64,000 nucleotides of DNA from Bacteroidota bacterium (GTDB lineage Bacteria; Bacteroidota; Bacteroidia; Chitinophagales; Chitinophagaceae). Within the stretch, counting starts at the first letter, position 1. The number at the start of each line of letters is the position of its first letter. Shown piece by piece: positions 8,345 to 17,943 of the stretch. The position numbers and the translations under genes were made by a program. The notes under the pieces were generated by a model. The model made no database searches, was not told the origin of the DNA, and was given only the letters and a program-made list of their open reading frames with translations. The stretch spans positions 372,001-436,000 of the forward strand of contig JAFDXL010000008.1 of NCBI GenBank assembly GCA_018267955.1. The letters are read 5' to 3'.

Positions 8345-10741
8345 TTAAAAGGTTATTGATATGCCGGCCACAATGCGTCCTTGATTGCTAAAATCAAATT
8401 TGCCCGGGGTAATGTGATAATAAGCGCCCAGATCGAGGTTGAGATAGGCTAGATGCAAATAGTTAACACGCAGTATATGATTAATGAGTACGCCCGCTTC
8501 ATGATATCCTGTTTCATTGGCTACAAGCGCTGCGTCTGCAGCACGATTATTGTCTGATAAGGTTCCGTATAAAAAATTATACGCAAGGCTTAAATAGGGC
8601 TGGCTATACCGGTTTGTATAAAAACACCTGTCGAAATCATGTCGATATAAAACACCTGCAAAACGATCATTGAAATAAGAGAAAGGCAGCATGGTAAGAA
8701 ACCCGCCCTGCGCATAGAATTGTATATCTCCCCGGTCAACTTTATACCCGGTGCCGGCTAGTAAAATGGACCTTGGTAAAGGGTTATCATTTTTACTTTT
8801 AATAATACCTCCCATTATTTTAAAGTTGTCTTTGCCCCAGTGATTAAAATGGTGAGTATATAAAATTGCCGCCAACCCCCGGGCGTAATTGGTAGTATAG
8901 GTACCGCTTGTTAACTGTCCATACGATAGTTTAGCATAAAGGATGGGATATTTAGTGCCTGCAGGAAGATAATATCCAAAGAAGGGAGTACGCTTTTCCG
9001 CATAGGCGTATCGCAGGTTCAGAGATCCTTCCGTAATATCATAAATGCCTGGTGCAGCGCCGGGCTGATTGAACGCATAATTGTATAAAGGCTTTAACTC
9101 TTGTTTTAAACCTTGAAGTTCCAGCTCCAGGTAATTGATTCGTCCATGTGCAGTTGCAGAGAATTCAGTTACATGATCTACCCGTGCAAGTAACCATGTT
9201 TGCAGCCCTCGACGGTCTATTTCAGGGTTGATATTTATGTTGCCGGTATTTCTATAGTTATTTTGATACGCAGCTTCCACCCAAAATTCTTCATTATTCC
9301 CCGGAAAAATTTTCAAAGAAGCGCCATACTTAACCACTTTATCTTTAAAACCATAACCAAACCATCCACCCGCAGAAAAATATTTAGATATTTTATCGTT
9401 GGTATATAGTCCTAATCCCAGCCTGGTGCCTTCGTAAGTGTTAAACGCCAATATTTTTGTTAGGTCTATATCTACAAACTTAATGGGCAACCGGCCAAGT
9501 GCTATATTGGTAGCGCTGCTCAGGTACTGATCAATACCTGCCTGTTGCATCAGCGTATCCATGTTTACATAGGTGTTCCGTTCTTTTATAGTAATGGTAT
9601 CAAACCTGTATCTGCGCCAGTCATCTTCTGAATGCAAGTCAACTGAATCGGTAAGTTTGATCGCATGCGCTTTGTCGAAACGAACCGTTTTGTCCAAAGT
9701 ATATTTTACGGAATCTATAATGGAGTGCCCCGACCATACCATGCCTATGTCAGGCGACGGATATTTGTTGAAAGTAAATTCATAATTGAGTTCTCTTGGA
9801 AACCATTTGCCATCGACGAAGCTGTATATCTGTTCCATTTTTACACTACGCTCGTCCGTAGTGTCAGTAGTTTTAGCTATGATGTGTGATATTGCATATC
9901 CATTAGTATTGATATACACTACACCTTCCAGCGAATTAAAGACCACATTCTTCTTAGGCTTATACTTAAGCACATAGATCGTATCACTGCCGTTCTGCAA
10001 TTCATCGAGCAGATAAAAATTATAGCGGTATTGCCATCCTTCTGATATGGGGTTGGTATAGTCTATAGTGTTCAATTTAATGTAGTTGTCATAGGCATGA
10101 AAAGGTAATATGCCGTTAATAACGTTGGTAAAAAAAGTTTTGCTGAAGCCCGAGAAGCGGGAAGCAACTACATCTTCCTGTCTTGTATTAGGTCTTTTAT
10201 ACGCTACTTTGCTATACGTTTCTGAAAACAGAACATGGTTTTTGGCCGAGAAGGAATCTAATTTTTTATACTGACTGTCACGCATTTGCTTCGAAGAGCT
10301 ATAGTGCGGCAGCAGGTCTACCTTCATTTTATAATAGATATCATATTTGTATTGGTCATACTTATCAGGGTTGTTATTTGCCTTGTTGCGAATGGTAGTG
10401 TTGATGATCCGCTTTATTTTTTCGTAAGGAGGGCGAATCACAACTTCGTTGTTATCGTTTACAACAGGGGATAGAAATATAGTGTCGATACCAAGGACGC
10501 TAATGGTTTTAGTGGTGTAGCCTACATAAGAAATATGAAGTTTCTGAATGCCTGATAGCAGTTCAAAAGAGAATTTGCCATTGATATCGGTTACTAATCC
10601 TTGTCTTGTATTCCCTTGGCGTATGGTGGCAAAAGCAAGAGGCTGATGTGTTTGTTCATCTACGACAATACCGGCCACGTGCTGGCAGATACCTGCAACA
10701 GGTATCATAAAAGCGATGATAAAAAGATAGAGTCTGCCCAT
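8345..10741 (-). CDS. DUF5686 outer-membrane protein with carboxypeptidase-regulatory-like domain
   Basis: This 798-residue exported protein has a signal peptide ending near CQH (residue 20). Next comes a CarboxypepD_reg-like beta-sandwich (GIVVDEQTHQPLAFATI, through VTDINGKFSF and ISYVGYTTKTI). A DUF5686 region follows, and a long C-terminal half with alternating beta-strand character ends in GISITF, as outer-membrane barrels do. Family members are common in Bacteroidota and have no established function. The terminal aromatic residue and strand pattern suggest a barrel in the outer membrane. Confidence 0.85.
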   Translation of the reverse strand: MGRLYLFIIAFMIPVAGICQHVAGIVVDEQTHQPLAFATIRQGNTRQGLVTDINGKFSFELLSGIQKLHISYVGYTTKTISVLGIDTIFLSPVVNDNNEVVIRPPYEKIKRIINTTIRNKANNNPDKYDQYKYDIYYKMKVDLLPHYSSSKQMRDSQYKKLDSFSAKNHVLFSETYSKVAYKRPNTRQEDVVASRFSGFSKTFFTNVINGILPFHAYDNYIKLNTIDYTNPISEGWQYRYNFYLLDELQNGSDTIYVLKYKPKKNVVFNSLEGVVYINTNGYAISHIIAKTTDTTDERSVKMEQIYSFVDGKWFPRELNYEFTFNKYPSPDIGMVWSGHSIIDSVKYTLDKTVRFDKAHAIKLTDSVDLHSEDDWRRYRFDTITIKERNTYVNMDTLMQQAGIDQYLSSATNIALGRLPIKFVDIDLTKILAFNTYEGTRLGLGLYTNDKISKYFSAGGWFGYGFKDKVVKYGASLKIFPGNNEEFWVEAAYQNNYRNTGNININPEIDRRGLQTWLLARVDHVTEFSATAHGRINYLELELQGLKQELKPLYNYAFNQPGAAPGIYDITEGSLNLRYAYAEKRTPFFGYYLPAGTKYPILYAKLSYGQLTSGTYTTNYARGLAAILYTHHFNHWGKDNFKIMGGIIKSKNDNPLPRSILLAGTGYKVDRGDIQFYAQGGFLTMLPFSYFNDRFAGVLYRHDFDRCFYTNRYSQPYLSLAYNFLYGTLSDNNRAADAALVANETGYHEAGVLINHILRVNYLHLAYLNLDLGAYYHITPGKFDFSNQGRIVAGISITF

Positions 10742-10821
10742 AGTATTCGCAAAAAAAATACTAAAAATGGGTGACTATCAAGGGGATAATTATGCTTTAA
10801 TTTTATTTTAACGAAAACTCC

Positions 10822-12024
10822 TTACTCTTCGGTATCAAAACCAGCTTTTACTGGTGTACGTTTTACAAGCGAATAAATAATTTTTGCCTGCTGGTAGATA
10901 TTATTGTTGTATTTATTGCCTAATACAATGATTGTGAAGTTCTCTTTAATAAAGCGATAAAACACCGTGTTATTGCCATGCCACCAGCCATTATGGTAGA
11001 TAACCTTGCCACCATCGGGGAAGCAAAGCATACGCCACCCAAGACCATAGTTCTTTTGACCGGGCCTTTCAAAAGAGCAGGGACCATAAGCAAGTTCCAG
11101 GGTTTCATTATTTAGCAGCGTATTATTGTAGAAAGACTGGTCCCAGCGATACATATCTTCAACAGTACTATAGATATTTTTATCGCCATATACACCATCT
11201 GCAAACATGTCTGGTTCGCGTCTCCAGTTATATTTATAACTGATGGCATTTCCCGGTGGCATCGGATGACGGGTAGGGTCATAGACAAATGTATTTTTCA
11301 TGCCCAGGGGATCAAAGATGTATTTTTTCAGGAAATCGGGGTAACGCATTTCTGTTACAGCTTCTATAACGCAGGCAAGTATTGCATAGTTGCTGTTGCA
11401 GTAGCGAAAACGTGTGTTGGGCCTTGACTCCAGCTTCGGTTTATATTGCGCGAACATATTCAATACCTCATCATTATTAATCGGCGTCCGGGTATCTTTT
11501 CTATAAGAAGGTATCCAATGTATATAATCGGGCACGCCTGATCTGTGGCAGAGCAACATTTTTACTGTAACATCTGCATAAGGGAATTTCGGAAGATAGG
11601 TTTGCACCTTCTCATCTATGTTCAGGTACTTGTGCTGGTACAGGTACATTATAGCTGCTGCGGTAAATGTTTTAGATGTAGATGCCAACTGGCTAGATGT
11701 AGTGGGGGCTAATCGTTGTTGTGTTTCGCGGTTAGCAAAGCCAATATACCTTTCGAAGAGGACCTTTCCTTTATATCCTACCAATACACTTCCGTTAAAA
11801 CCAACGCGAGCCTGTACACTATAAAAGGAGTCGAGGCTGTGAATAATGGCTTTGTATTCTGCCGCGTTAGTATCAGCATAGTTTACACTGGTACTTTTAA
11901 GAGCAGCAGGTTCGTCATGAAACCCTGATGGGGTAGCCTTAACAGGATCTGTTTTGGAATGGCAGGCTACTATCAATACGAATAGTATGCCGGTGGCTAT
12001 ATATGGAAAAAAATATTTACGCAT
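10822..12024 (-). CDS. Serine hydrolase lipoprotein, beta-lactamase family
   Basis: From the ATG at 12024 this is a 400-residue protein. Its lipoprotein signal peptide ends in the lipobox LIVAC (Cys near residue 20), followed by a serine beta-lactamase fold. The motifs are STSK (SxxK), YCNSNYA (YxN) and HNGWWHG (KTG equivalent). It should sit on the periplasmic face of a membrane and act as a peptidase or esterase of unknown substrate. The longer frame to 12051 adds nine residues before the signal peptide and is less likely. It is the last gene of the TlpA - FUSC - AcpH run. Confidence 0.8.
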   Translation of the reverse strand: MRKYFFPYIATGILFVLIVACHSKTDPVKATPSGFHDEPAALKSTSVNYADTNAAEYKAIIHSLDSFYSVQARVGFNGSVLVGYKGKVLFERYIGFANRETQQRLAPTTSSQLASTSKTFTAAAIMYLYQHKYLNIDEKVQTYLPKFPYADVTVKMLLCHRSGVPDYIHWIPSYRKDTRTPINNDEVLNMFAQYKPKLESRPNTRFRYCNSNYAILACVIEAVTEMRYPDFLKKYIFDPLGMKNTFVYDPTRHPMPPGNAISYKYNWRREPDMFADGVYGDKNIYSTVEDMYRWDQSFYNNTLLNNETLELAYGPCSFERPGQKNYGLGWRMLCFPDGGKVIYHNGWWHGNNTVFYRFIKENFTIIVLGNKYNNNIYQQAKIIYSLVKRTPVKAGFDTEE

Positions 12025-12065
12025 TGTTGTCGGAAACTTCAAAAATAACATGCCATTGCTTGACC

Positions 12066-12653
12066 TTAGGCACTTAACTCAATTTTAACATATTTCACCA
12101 TGTCATCTATAAGTTCATAATAACATTGGTTTAGCTCGTAATAGTGCTTTATAAAGATCTGATAAGCTTTTTCTGTAGGCGCTATATACTTCGCCCGTCG
12201 CTGTAATCCTTGCAGGGAACGTTGTATCCCCAGCAAGGTGCGATAGCCATACAGCCAGTTATGTTCTTTCATATGCGGGAAGTATGCAGCAAATGATGAG
12301 GGGAAATATTGGCTGAAGGCCTCCAGTTTTTGATAGGTTTCTTGTGTAAATTCCAGCAACATATCTTCTGATGGAAAATACCGCGCATCATTGGCCAGGA
12401 AGTGATCAAATAGTGTATCTAACACCGCACCTGAATAAAGTCCGAAATCTTCCCGGAACCAAACCTTTGCACGCAAAATTGCCGGGTGATTATCCGCAAA
12501 TCCATCTATCTTTCTGTGCAGCATTGCCCCCTTTGCAATTCTTTCAGGAAGTGTATCTAATATTTTTAATCCCTTAAAATGATCACCGGTGATGTTACCT
12601 GTTAATATCTCGCCATCTCCAAAAGACAGGAATGCATGACCTAAATAGTTCAT
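12066..12653 (-). CDS. acpH: Acyl carrier protein phosphodiesterase (AcpH/DUF479)
   Basis: This 195-residue protein matches the AcpH family, an HD-fold enzyme that removes the phosphopantetheine arm from holo-ACP. Visible are the N-terminal MNYLGHAFLSFG, then GNITGDHFKG, and MLHRKIDGFADNHP with the metal-binding His and Asp. DTLFDHFLAND supplies further ligands. The length is normal for the family. It lies 18 bp after the FUSC gene and 41 bp before the serine hydrolase in the same direction, so it is probably in one operon with them. Confidence 0.85.
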   Translation of the reverse strand: MNYLGHAFLSFGDGEILTGNITGDHFKGLKILDTLPERIAKGAMLHRKIDGFADNHPAILRAKVWFREDFGLYSGAVLDTLFDHFLANDARYFPSEDMLLEFTQETYQKLEAFSQYFPSSFAAYFPHMKEHNWLYGYRTLLGIQRSLQGLQRRAKYIAPTEKAYQIFIKHYYELNQCYYELIDDMVKYVKIELSA

Positions 12654-12671
12654 AAAAACGAAACTACGGTT

Positions 12672-14843
12672 TTATTCAGTTTCATTATTGGCAAGTTTCA
12701 GCAGGTCGCTATGTACTGCTTTTAGTTCAATGAGCATCCTGTCGAGATATAGCTGTTGCAACGAAGACAGGGGTTGATTAAAATGCGGGCTAGTTCCATT
12801 TTCAACAAGTTGAATGTTATTCTCTGTATTTATTTTCTTTACCAATTCCATATTTGCGTTGAACCAGTAGAGAATCTCAGTCAGCTTGTTATTTTGCACC
12901 TGCAGGTCGCTTTGCCCGGTTGTCGTTGCATTTTCCTGCTCCAGGTACACATTGTTTAGCTCTCTTGTTACCCGCACATTATGCATGATAAGCTGGTAAT
13001 AAGGGCCGAATTGTTTCCGCTTTGCCCGTGGTTCCTGCATATACCTATTGAAAGAATCGAAGGCATTACTGTTTTTTGTTTCTGCGCTTCTCTTCAGCCT
13101 TGTCCAGTTGGTAACAGGCATATCAGAAAAGTAGGTAGCAACAAAATAGCTGTAATTACTGCATATAGCATCCGCAAGATAGGAGGGCAGCCATTTGGCA
13201 TCCCAGTGTGGTAAAAGCGCAAAACCTGCGATGATGGCTAATGCGGCACCTCCTGCTGTTGCCAGCGCTCTTGTAAGTATCAGCATGGGGTTAAGGCTAT
13301 CTTCCACATCAAACAAAAGCACCACACTTATGGTTATAAAAAAAACCGCTATCGAATATCGCCTCCGCAGAAAATATACCATCATCAAATAACTGATGAA
13401 CAGTATGGTCTCATTTAAGTACAGCCTCATTGGTGTTATCAGGAAAATACCCCCGGCAATACCCCCGGTTATGGTACCTATCATGCGATCAAAAGCCTTG
13501 GTAAGGGTAGCGCCGAAATATGGTTGCAAAACAATAATCACGGTAAACGGTAGCCAGTAACCATGATCGATCTTAAACCATTTAAAAATGAAAAGTGCGA
13601 TGGTGCTTGCTATTGCCGAGCGCATTGCATATCGGGTAGTAAATGTGTTGAAGTTGAAAAGCAGTTTAACGTTTCGTATCCAATGTTTAGGATGGATGAT
13701 AAACATTGTACGCACTAACGAATAGGAACGGAAAACGGAATGATCCTTTTCCATCTCCTTCAGATTATTTACTGCAGACAACGCAAGTTTTATTACCCGC
13801 TCGCTTAAATGGACGATACGTTTTACGGGCTCTGCAAATTTGCTGTCGTCATTACTATTATATTCTTTTAATAAAGAAGTAAGGTTGTCAAGCCTGTTGA
13901 TGCGGGAGATTACTAACAGTTCTTCTTCCGGTTTTAATACGATCATGAACGAGGCCATCCGTTCCGATAGCTTTTGCATCGCTTTTAGTATCGCGTAGAT
14001 TTTTAGCTTCAGGCTGTTGTCCGCATCTTGTATGTTTAATCGTTCCAGCTCTTCGCTAATAGTAATAATATGCGCAGCAACCAATGAGGTGGCTTTACGT
14101 GTTTGCGCCAGTTGATATTCGTGTTGGTCTTTTGCCGTTACCTGGTGCGCCATTGTTTCATATAGCGCAAGGGAGCTGTCAATTGCGTTGCGGACAGATT
14201 TCTCCTTCAGGTAAATATCCCGTAACGAGCTGCGAACTTCTGTTCCTTCCCAGCCCTTTGCTATCACTTCTATCAGGTCTGATATGTTTCTCCAGATCAC
14301 TGCAACCGACCGCCTGTACGGTTGCCGGGCGGGTGTAAATAATGCAGCTGCTATACCCACTAGTGCATTCCAGGTTCCTCCAATTAATACCACAAGCATT
14401 CGATGCTCCAGGCCTTTGATGTCTTGAGTTGGATAGGCATTGGTAATGATAAAGACAACATACACGCATATTGCAAGTCCGCTGCCACGGTCGCCCAGGT
14501 TCTTAAATAAGCCTGAAATAAAGCCAACAGCCAGCATGCTGATAACGCTTATCCATATATTGTTACCTGTAACGCTTCCCAGTAAGGTAAAGGCAAGTGT
14601 AAGGAAGATACCGCCAAGCAGGATGCGTAATCTTTGTCCGAAAGAGCCTTTTAATTCTACCCAGCAAATACATTCGGCTGTCAGGGTCATCCAGCTCGCA
14701 TCAGCAACATGGTTGGTCGCACTTCCCCATATAACCGGTATAATGGCGGCAAAAGCCATACGCAGCCCCCAGCTAAAGACAGGCTCAAAGGTCTCCTGCT
14801 CCAGCAGTTTGTTGATTGTTTTATATGGTGCTATTAGCGCCAA
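12672..14843 (-). CDS. FUSC-family inner-membrane protein (YccS/aromatic-acid-exporter-like)
   Basis: This 723-residue protein has two transmembrane bundles, at about residues 25-180 and 390-530. They are separated by a long helical cytoplasmic region and followed by another cytoplasmic helical tail. This is the layout of the fusaric acid resistance / YccS / AaeB superfamily of efflux proteins. A segment WLPFTVIIVLQPYFGATLTKAFDRMIGT in the second bundle is the typical FUSC signature. The substrate is unknown. It starts 1 bp after the TlpA-like gene ends, so the two are tightly coupled. Confidence 0.8.
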   Translation of the reverse strand: MALIAPYKTINKLLEQETFEPVFSWGLRMAFAAIIPVIWGSATNHVADASWMTLTAECICWVELKGSFGQRLRILLGGIFLTLAFTLLGSVTGNNIWISVISMLAVGFISGLFKNLGDRGSGLAICVYVVFIITNAYPTQDIKGLEHRMLVVLIGGTWNALVGIAAALFTPARQPYRRSVAVIWRNISDLIEVIAKGWEGTEVRSSLRDIYLKEKSVRNAIDSSLALYETMAHQVTAKDQHEYQLAQTRKATSLVAAHIITISEELERLNIQDADNSLKLKIYAILKAMQKLSERMASFMIVLKPEEELLVISRINRLDNLTSLLKEYNSNDDSKFAEPVKRIVHLSERVIKLALSAVNNLKEMEKDHSVFRSYSLVRTMFIIHPKHWIRNVKLLFNFNTFTTRYAMRSAIASTIALFIFKWFKIDHGYWLPFTVIIVLQPYFGATLTKAFDRMIGTITGGIAGGIFLITPMRLYLNETILFISYLMMVYFLRRRYSIAVFFITISVVLLFDVEDSLNPMLILTRALATAGGAALAIIAGFALLPHWDAKWLPSYLADAICSNYSYFVATYFSDMPVTNWTRLKRSAETKNSNAFDSFNRYMQEPRAKRKQFGPYYQLIMHNVRVTRELNNVYLEQENATTTGQSDLQVQNNKLTEILYWFNANMELVKKINTENNIQLVENGTSPHFNQPLSSLQQLYLDRMLIELKAVHSDLLKLANNETE

Positions 14844-14844
14844 A

Positions 14845-15330
14845 TTATTCTAACGATAATTGTTTCTCTATAAGCGGACGCAGCATTTCTGCTTTGAGTG
14901 ATCCTTCAAAAAAATTTGCGTACTCGTTTTTCTTATAGCGAAGCATAGTAGCCGGAATAGAACCTTGCCAACGGCTATCTATTTTCGGGATAAAGTCGTT
15001 AGCATTGGTTTCGTTAAGCCATATTACTTCGTGAGCCAGCTTTTTCTTTTTTGCAAAGGCAGTTACTTTGGCAGGGTAGGCTTCTTTGAAGTCCATACTT
15101 ACCAGCAATATTTTTACCGGCTTATTAGCCAGGCTGGTTCGTAGCTTCTCAAATTCAGGCAGTTCCTTCACACAGGGGCCGCACCATGTTGCCCAAAAGT
15201 TTACCACATAGAATGTATCAAGGTTTGATGTTCGTTTCATTAAGTCATCAGCACTGTAGGCCTTTATTTCCTGTGCACCCGCGCCGATAGATAATAATAT
15301 AAACAAGATTATATAAGCTATATGTTTCAT
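14845..15330 (-). CDS. TlpA-family thioredoxin-like protein, periplasmic
   Basis: This 161-residue protein has a signal peptide (about residues 1-19, ending GAGAQ) and then a thioredoxin fold. The redox motif WCGPC lies in NFWATWCGPCVKELPEF near residue 52, as in TlpA/ResA-type thiol-disulfide reductases. The cis-proline region reads SIPATML. It probably reduces or oxidises cysteines of exported proteins. It is the first gene of the minus-strand run leading into FUSC. No cytochrome c maturation genes are next to it, so its client is unknown. Confidence 0.88.
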   Translation of the reverse strand: MKHIAYIILFILLSIGAGAQEIKAYSADDLMKRTSNLDTFYVVNFWATWCGPCVKELPEFEKLRTSLANKPVKILLVSMDFKEAYPAKVTAFAKKKKLAHEVIWLNETNANDFIPKIDSRWQGSIPATMLRYKKNEYANFFEGSLKAEMLRPLIEKQLSLE

Positions 15331-15422
15331 GTTTGTTCTACTCTTTATGTAAAGTTATCACGGCATCATCAACAAGCAAATAAAACAACAGCATAAATAG
15401 TTAATGTTTGCCCCATTTACAG

Positions 15423-15430
15423 TAGGTTTG
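15423..15430 (+). promoter_or_regulatory. -7 promoter box of the acyl-CoA carboxylase gene
   Basis: TAGGTTTG matches TAnnTTTG and lies 22 nt before the ATG at 15453. Confidence 0.5.
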
Positions 15431-15452
15431 TTCATGATTTTTAAAACTCTGT

Positions 15453-16991
15453 ATGGACAAGATATCCTTATTAAATAAGAAGCAGCAGGAAGCAGTATTG
15501 GGTGGAGGGGCAAAACGTATAGATGCACAACATAAGAAAGGCAAACTGACAGCGAGAGAGCGTCTGCAATTATTATTAGATGAAGGTTCTTTTGAGGAGA
15601 TTGGAATGCTGGTAACGCATCGTAGCCAGGATTTTGGAATGGAGAAAGAAGTGTACCTGGGCGATGGGGTGGTTACCGGGTATGGAACTATCAATGGCAG
15701 GCTGGTGTATGTCTTTTCGCAGGACTTTACCGTGTTTGGAGGAAGCTTATCAGAAACACACGCGGAGAAGATCTGTAAAATAATGGACCTGGCTATGCAG
15801 AATGGCGCACCTGTGATAGGGCTAAACGATAGCGGTGGCGCACGTATACAGGAAGGTGTTGTTTCATTAGGTGGGTATGCAGATATTTTCCATCGTAATG
15901 TGCAGGCATCCGGCGTTATCCCGCAAATATCTGCTGTTATGGGGCCATGCGCCGGTGGTGCGGTGTATTCGCCTGCGATAACAGATTTTATTATGATGGT
16001 GGAAAACACTTCATATATGTTTGTGACGGGGCCAAACGTAGTGAAGACGGTAACGCACGAAACCGTTACTAGTGAAGAATTAGGTGGGGCGCAAACACAT
16101 GCTTCCAAATCAGGGGTTACTCATTTTGCCTGTGCAAACGAGGTAGAATGTATTGAGAATATCAAGCGATTGCTGAGTTATATACCACAAAATTGCGAGG
16201 AAGATGCGCCTGTATATGCTTATGAACAGGCCGATGAAACAAGGGCGAAACTGGATAACATTATCCCTGATAATCCCAACCAACCTTATGATATCAAAGA
16301 AGTAATAGAAGAACTGGTTGATGGAAATTCTTTCCTGGAAGTGCATAAAGATTATGCTGAGAATATTATAGTGGGATTTGCACGCCTGGGTGGCCGCAGC
16401 ATAGGGATCGTAGCTAACCAGCCTGCAAGCCTAGCCGGAGTACTGGATATCAATGCCAGTAAAAAAGGTGCTCGCTTCACCCGTTTTTGCGATGCCTTTA
16501 ATATTCCGCTTTTAGTACTGGTAGACGTGCCGGGTTTCTTGCCTGGTACCGACCAGGAATGGAATGGTATCATTATTAATGGTGCTAAATTGCTCTATGC
16601 TTTAAGTGAAGCTACGGTACCAAAGATCACCGTAATTACACGCAAGGCATATGGTGGTGCATATGATGTTATGAATTCCAAACATATTGGCGCTGATCTG
16701 AATTATGCATGGCCAACTGCTGAAATTGCGGTAATGGGTGCAAAAGGTGCCGCAGAGATCATCTTCAAGAAAGAAATAGCTGAAGCAGCAGACCATGAGG
16801 CCAAATGGAAGGAGAAAGAAATGGAATATATGGAGAAGTTTGCTAATCCTTACGGAGCCGCTTCCCGTGGTTTCGTGGATGAGGTAATCATACCATCCGC
16901 TACAAGAGCAAAGCTTATTAAAGCCTATAAGATGCTGGAACATAAAGTGGTGAATGCACCCAAACGCAAACACGGAAATATACCTTTGTAG
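15453..16991 (+). CDS. Acyl-CoA carboxylase beta subunit (propionyl-CoA carboxylase / methylmalonyl-CoA decarboxylase type)
   Basis: This is the 512-residue carboxyltransferase subunit that moves CO2 between carboxybiotin and an acyl-CoA. The length matches PccB/MmdA. Seen are the N-terminal carboxyltransferase half with [13 protein letters not shown] (oxyanion loop) and [11 protein letters not shown]. The C-terminal half has [13 protein letters not shown] and [11 protein letters not shown]. No biotin carboxylase, biotin carrier or decarboxylase membrane subunit lies nearby. I therefore cannot decide between propionyl-CoA carboxylase and methylmalonyl-CoA decarboxylase, and I leave the symbol empty. 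A terminator follows. Confidence 0.9.
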   Translation: MDKISLLNKKQQEAVLGGGAKRIDAQHKKGKLTARERLQLLLDEGSFEEIGMLVTHRSQDFGMEKEVYLGDGVVTGYGTINGRLVYVFSQDFTVFGGSLSETHAEKICKIMDLAMQNGAPVIGLNDSGGARIQEGVVSLGGYADIFHRNVQASGVIPQISAVMGPCAGGAVYSPAITDFIMMVENTSYMFVTGPNVVKTVTHETVTSEELGGAQTHASKSGVTHFACANEVECIENIKRLLSYIPQNCEEDAPVYAYEQADETRAKLDNIIPDNPNQPYDIKEVIEELVDGNSFLEVHKDYAENIIVGFARLGGRSIGIVANQPASLAGVLDINASKKGARFTRFCDAFNIPLLVLVDVPGFLPGTDQEWNGIIINGAKLLYALSEATVPKITVITRKAYGGAYDVMNSKHIGADLNYAWPTAEIAVMGAKGAAEIIFKKEIAEAADHEAKWKEKEMEYMEKFANPYGAASRGFVDEVIIPSATRAKLIKAYKMLEHKVVNAPKRKHGNIPL

Positions 16992-17014
16992 TGTTATTTT
17001 TTAAATTTGTAATG

Positions 17015-17040
17015 CGGCTGCTTCGGTAGCCGTATTTTTG
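17015..17040 (+). terminator. Terminator after the carboxylase gene; T-tract doubles as next promoter
   Basis: The 7-bp stem CGGCTGC / GTAGCCG closes a TTCG tetraloop and is followed by TATTTTTGTTT. The T-tract contains a perfect -7 box (17033-17040). Confidence 0.75.
17033..17040 (+). promoter_or_regulatory. -7 promoter box of the UbiA-like gene, within terminator tail
   Basis: TATTTTTG matches TAnnTTTG exactly and lies 9 nt before the GTG at 17050. It overlaps the T-tract of the upstream terminator. Confidence 0.5.
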
Positions 17041-17049
17041 TTTACAGAA

Positions 17050-17898
17050 GTGTTGTCTGCAATCAATAAACTCGTTAACTGGTTTTTGTTTACCAGTATT
17101 TTCGCTGCAAGTTGTGCAGTGGGCATGTGTATGGCTACGGAAAGGCTGTTGCTAAATACAATCCCCAGCCTGTTATCGCCTTTACATTCCCTCGTTTTCG
17201 GTAGTACTTTGGTAATATATAATGCTCATTTTTTGCTCAAGCGTTCTACTCCCGAATTATCGGATCGGTTCGGATGGTCGCAGCATTATCGCACCTGGCA
17301 TTACATTGTCTTCTCGATTGGTTTTGTTTTGGCTTTTGGTAGCTTGTTCTGGATGCCCTGGAAATTACTGCTGGGCTGTGCTGTATTAGGATTGCTGTCT
17401 TTTACCTACTCGCTTCCATTGCTTCCATTCAAAAACAAAAAGCGCCTGAAAGATTTCGGGTGGATCAAGATAGTCGTGCTTACCAGTGTTTGGACGATTG
17501 TTACAAGTGCTCTCCCGATGCTTTACTGGAATAAGCCAATAGCAGCTTACCCACTTGAGATAGTATTGCGTTTTGCCTTCATGTTCGCCCTTTGTGTAGC
17601 TTTTGATATTCGCGATATGCAAACGGACCTGGAGGATAAAATATTTACATTGCCTAACCTGATAGGTGTGAAGAATAGTTATCGCCTTATCGCATTCACA
17701 TTACTGGTATTTATGGCTTTGAGCGTGATGCAGTATTTCAGGTATCCTTCACTTGTACGGCTTAATGGTGAATTTATTACCGCTATCATCACCATGCTTG
17801 CTATTATTTATGCCAAATATTATCCTTCGGATAGAATATATCTTGGACTGATAGACGGGATGATGTTATTCTATGCCTTACTGGTTTTATATCATTAA
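17050..17898 (+). CDS. Polytopic membrane protein, UbiA prenyltransferase-like
   Basis: This protein of about 282 residues has eight or nine hydrophobic segments. The sequence FDIRDMQTDLEDKIFTLPNLIG (about residues 192-213) resembles the second Asp-rich motif of UbiA prenyltransferases and the TLP segment that follows it. The first motif, normally NDxxDxxxD, is not recognisable: its place holds YNAHFLLKR. It may be a divergent or inactive UbiA homologue. The longest frame begins at a TTG at 17038 inside the -7 box, so I prefer the GTG at 17050. A palindromic terminator follows. Confidence 0.6.
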   Translation: MLSAINKLVNWFLFTSIFAASCAVGMCMATERLLLNTIPSLLSPLHSLVFGSTLVIYNAHFLLKRSTPELSDRFGWSQHYRTWHYIVFSIGFVLAFGSLFWMPWKLLLGCAVLGLLSFTYSLPLLPFKNKKRLKDFGWIKIVVLTSVWTIVTSALPMLYWNKPIAAYPLEIVLRFAFMFALCVAFDIRDMQTDLEDKIFTLPNLIGVKNSYRLIAFTLLVFMALSVMQYFRYPSLVRLNGEFITAIITMLAIIYAKYYPSDRIYLGLIDGMMLFYALLVLYH

Positions 17899-17900
17899 AA

Positions 17901-17922
17901 AAGCCACCCTGCAGGGTGGCTT
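17901..17922. terminator. Bidirectional terminator (22-bp palindrome)
   Basis: AAGCCACCCTG / CAGGGTGGCTT is a perfect palindrome between two convergent genes, with A-rich sequence on the left. It can serve the UbiA-like gene and the T9SS cargo gene. Confidence 0.75.
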
Positions 17923-17943
17923 GAATTCTCTGAATAATTTCAT

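Noticed and set aside
15401-16108. A 235-codon open frame on the minus strand
   Set aside because: It lies entirely over the carboxylase gene, has no family resemblance and shows shadow-type composition (Ser/Thr/Pro/Cys-rich).
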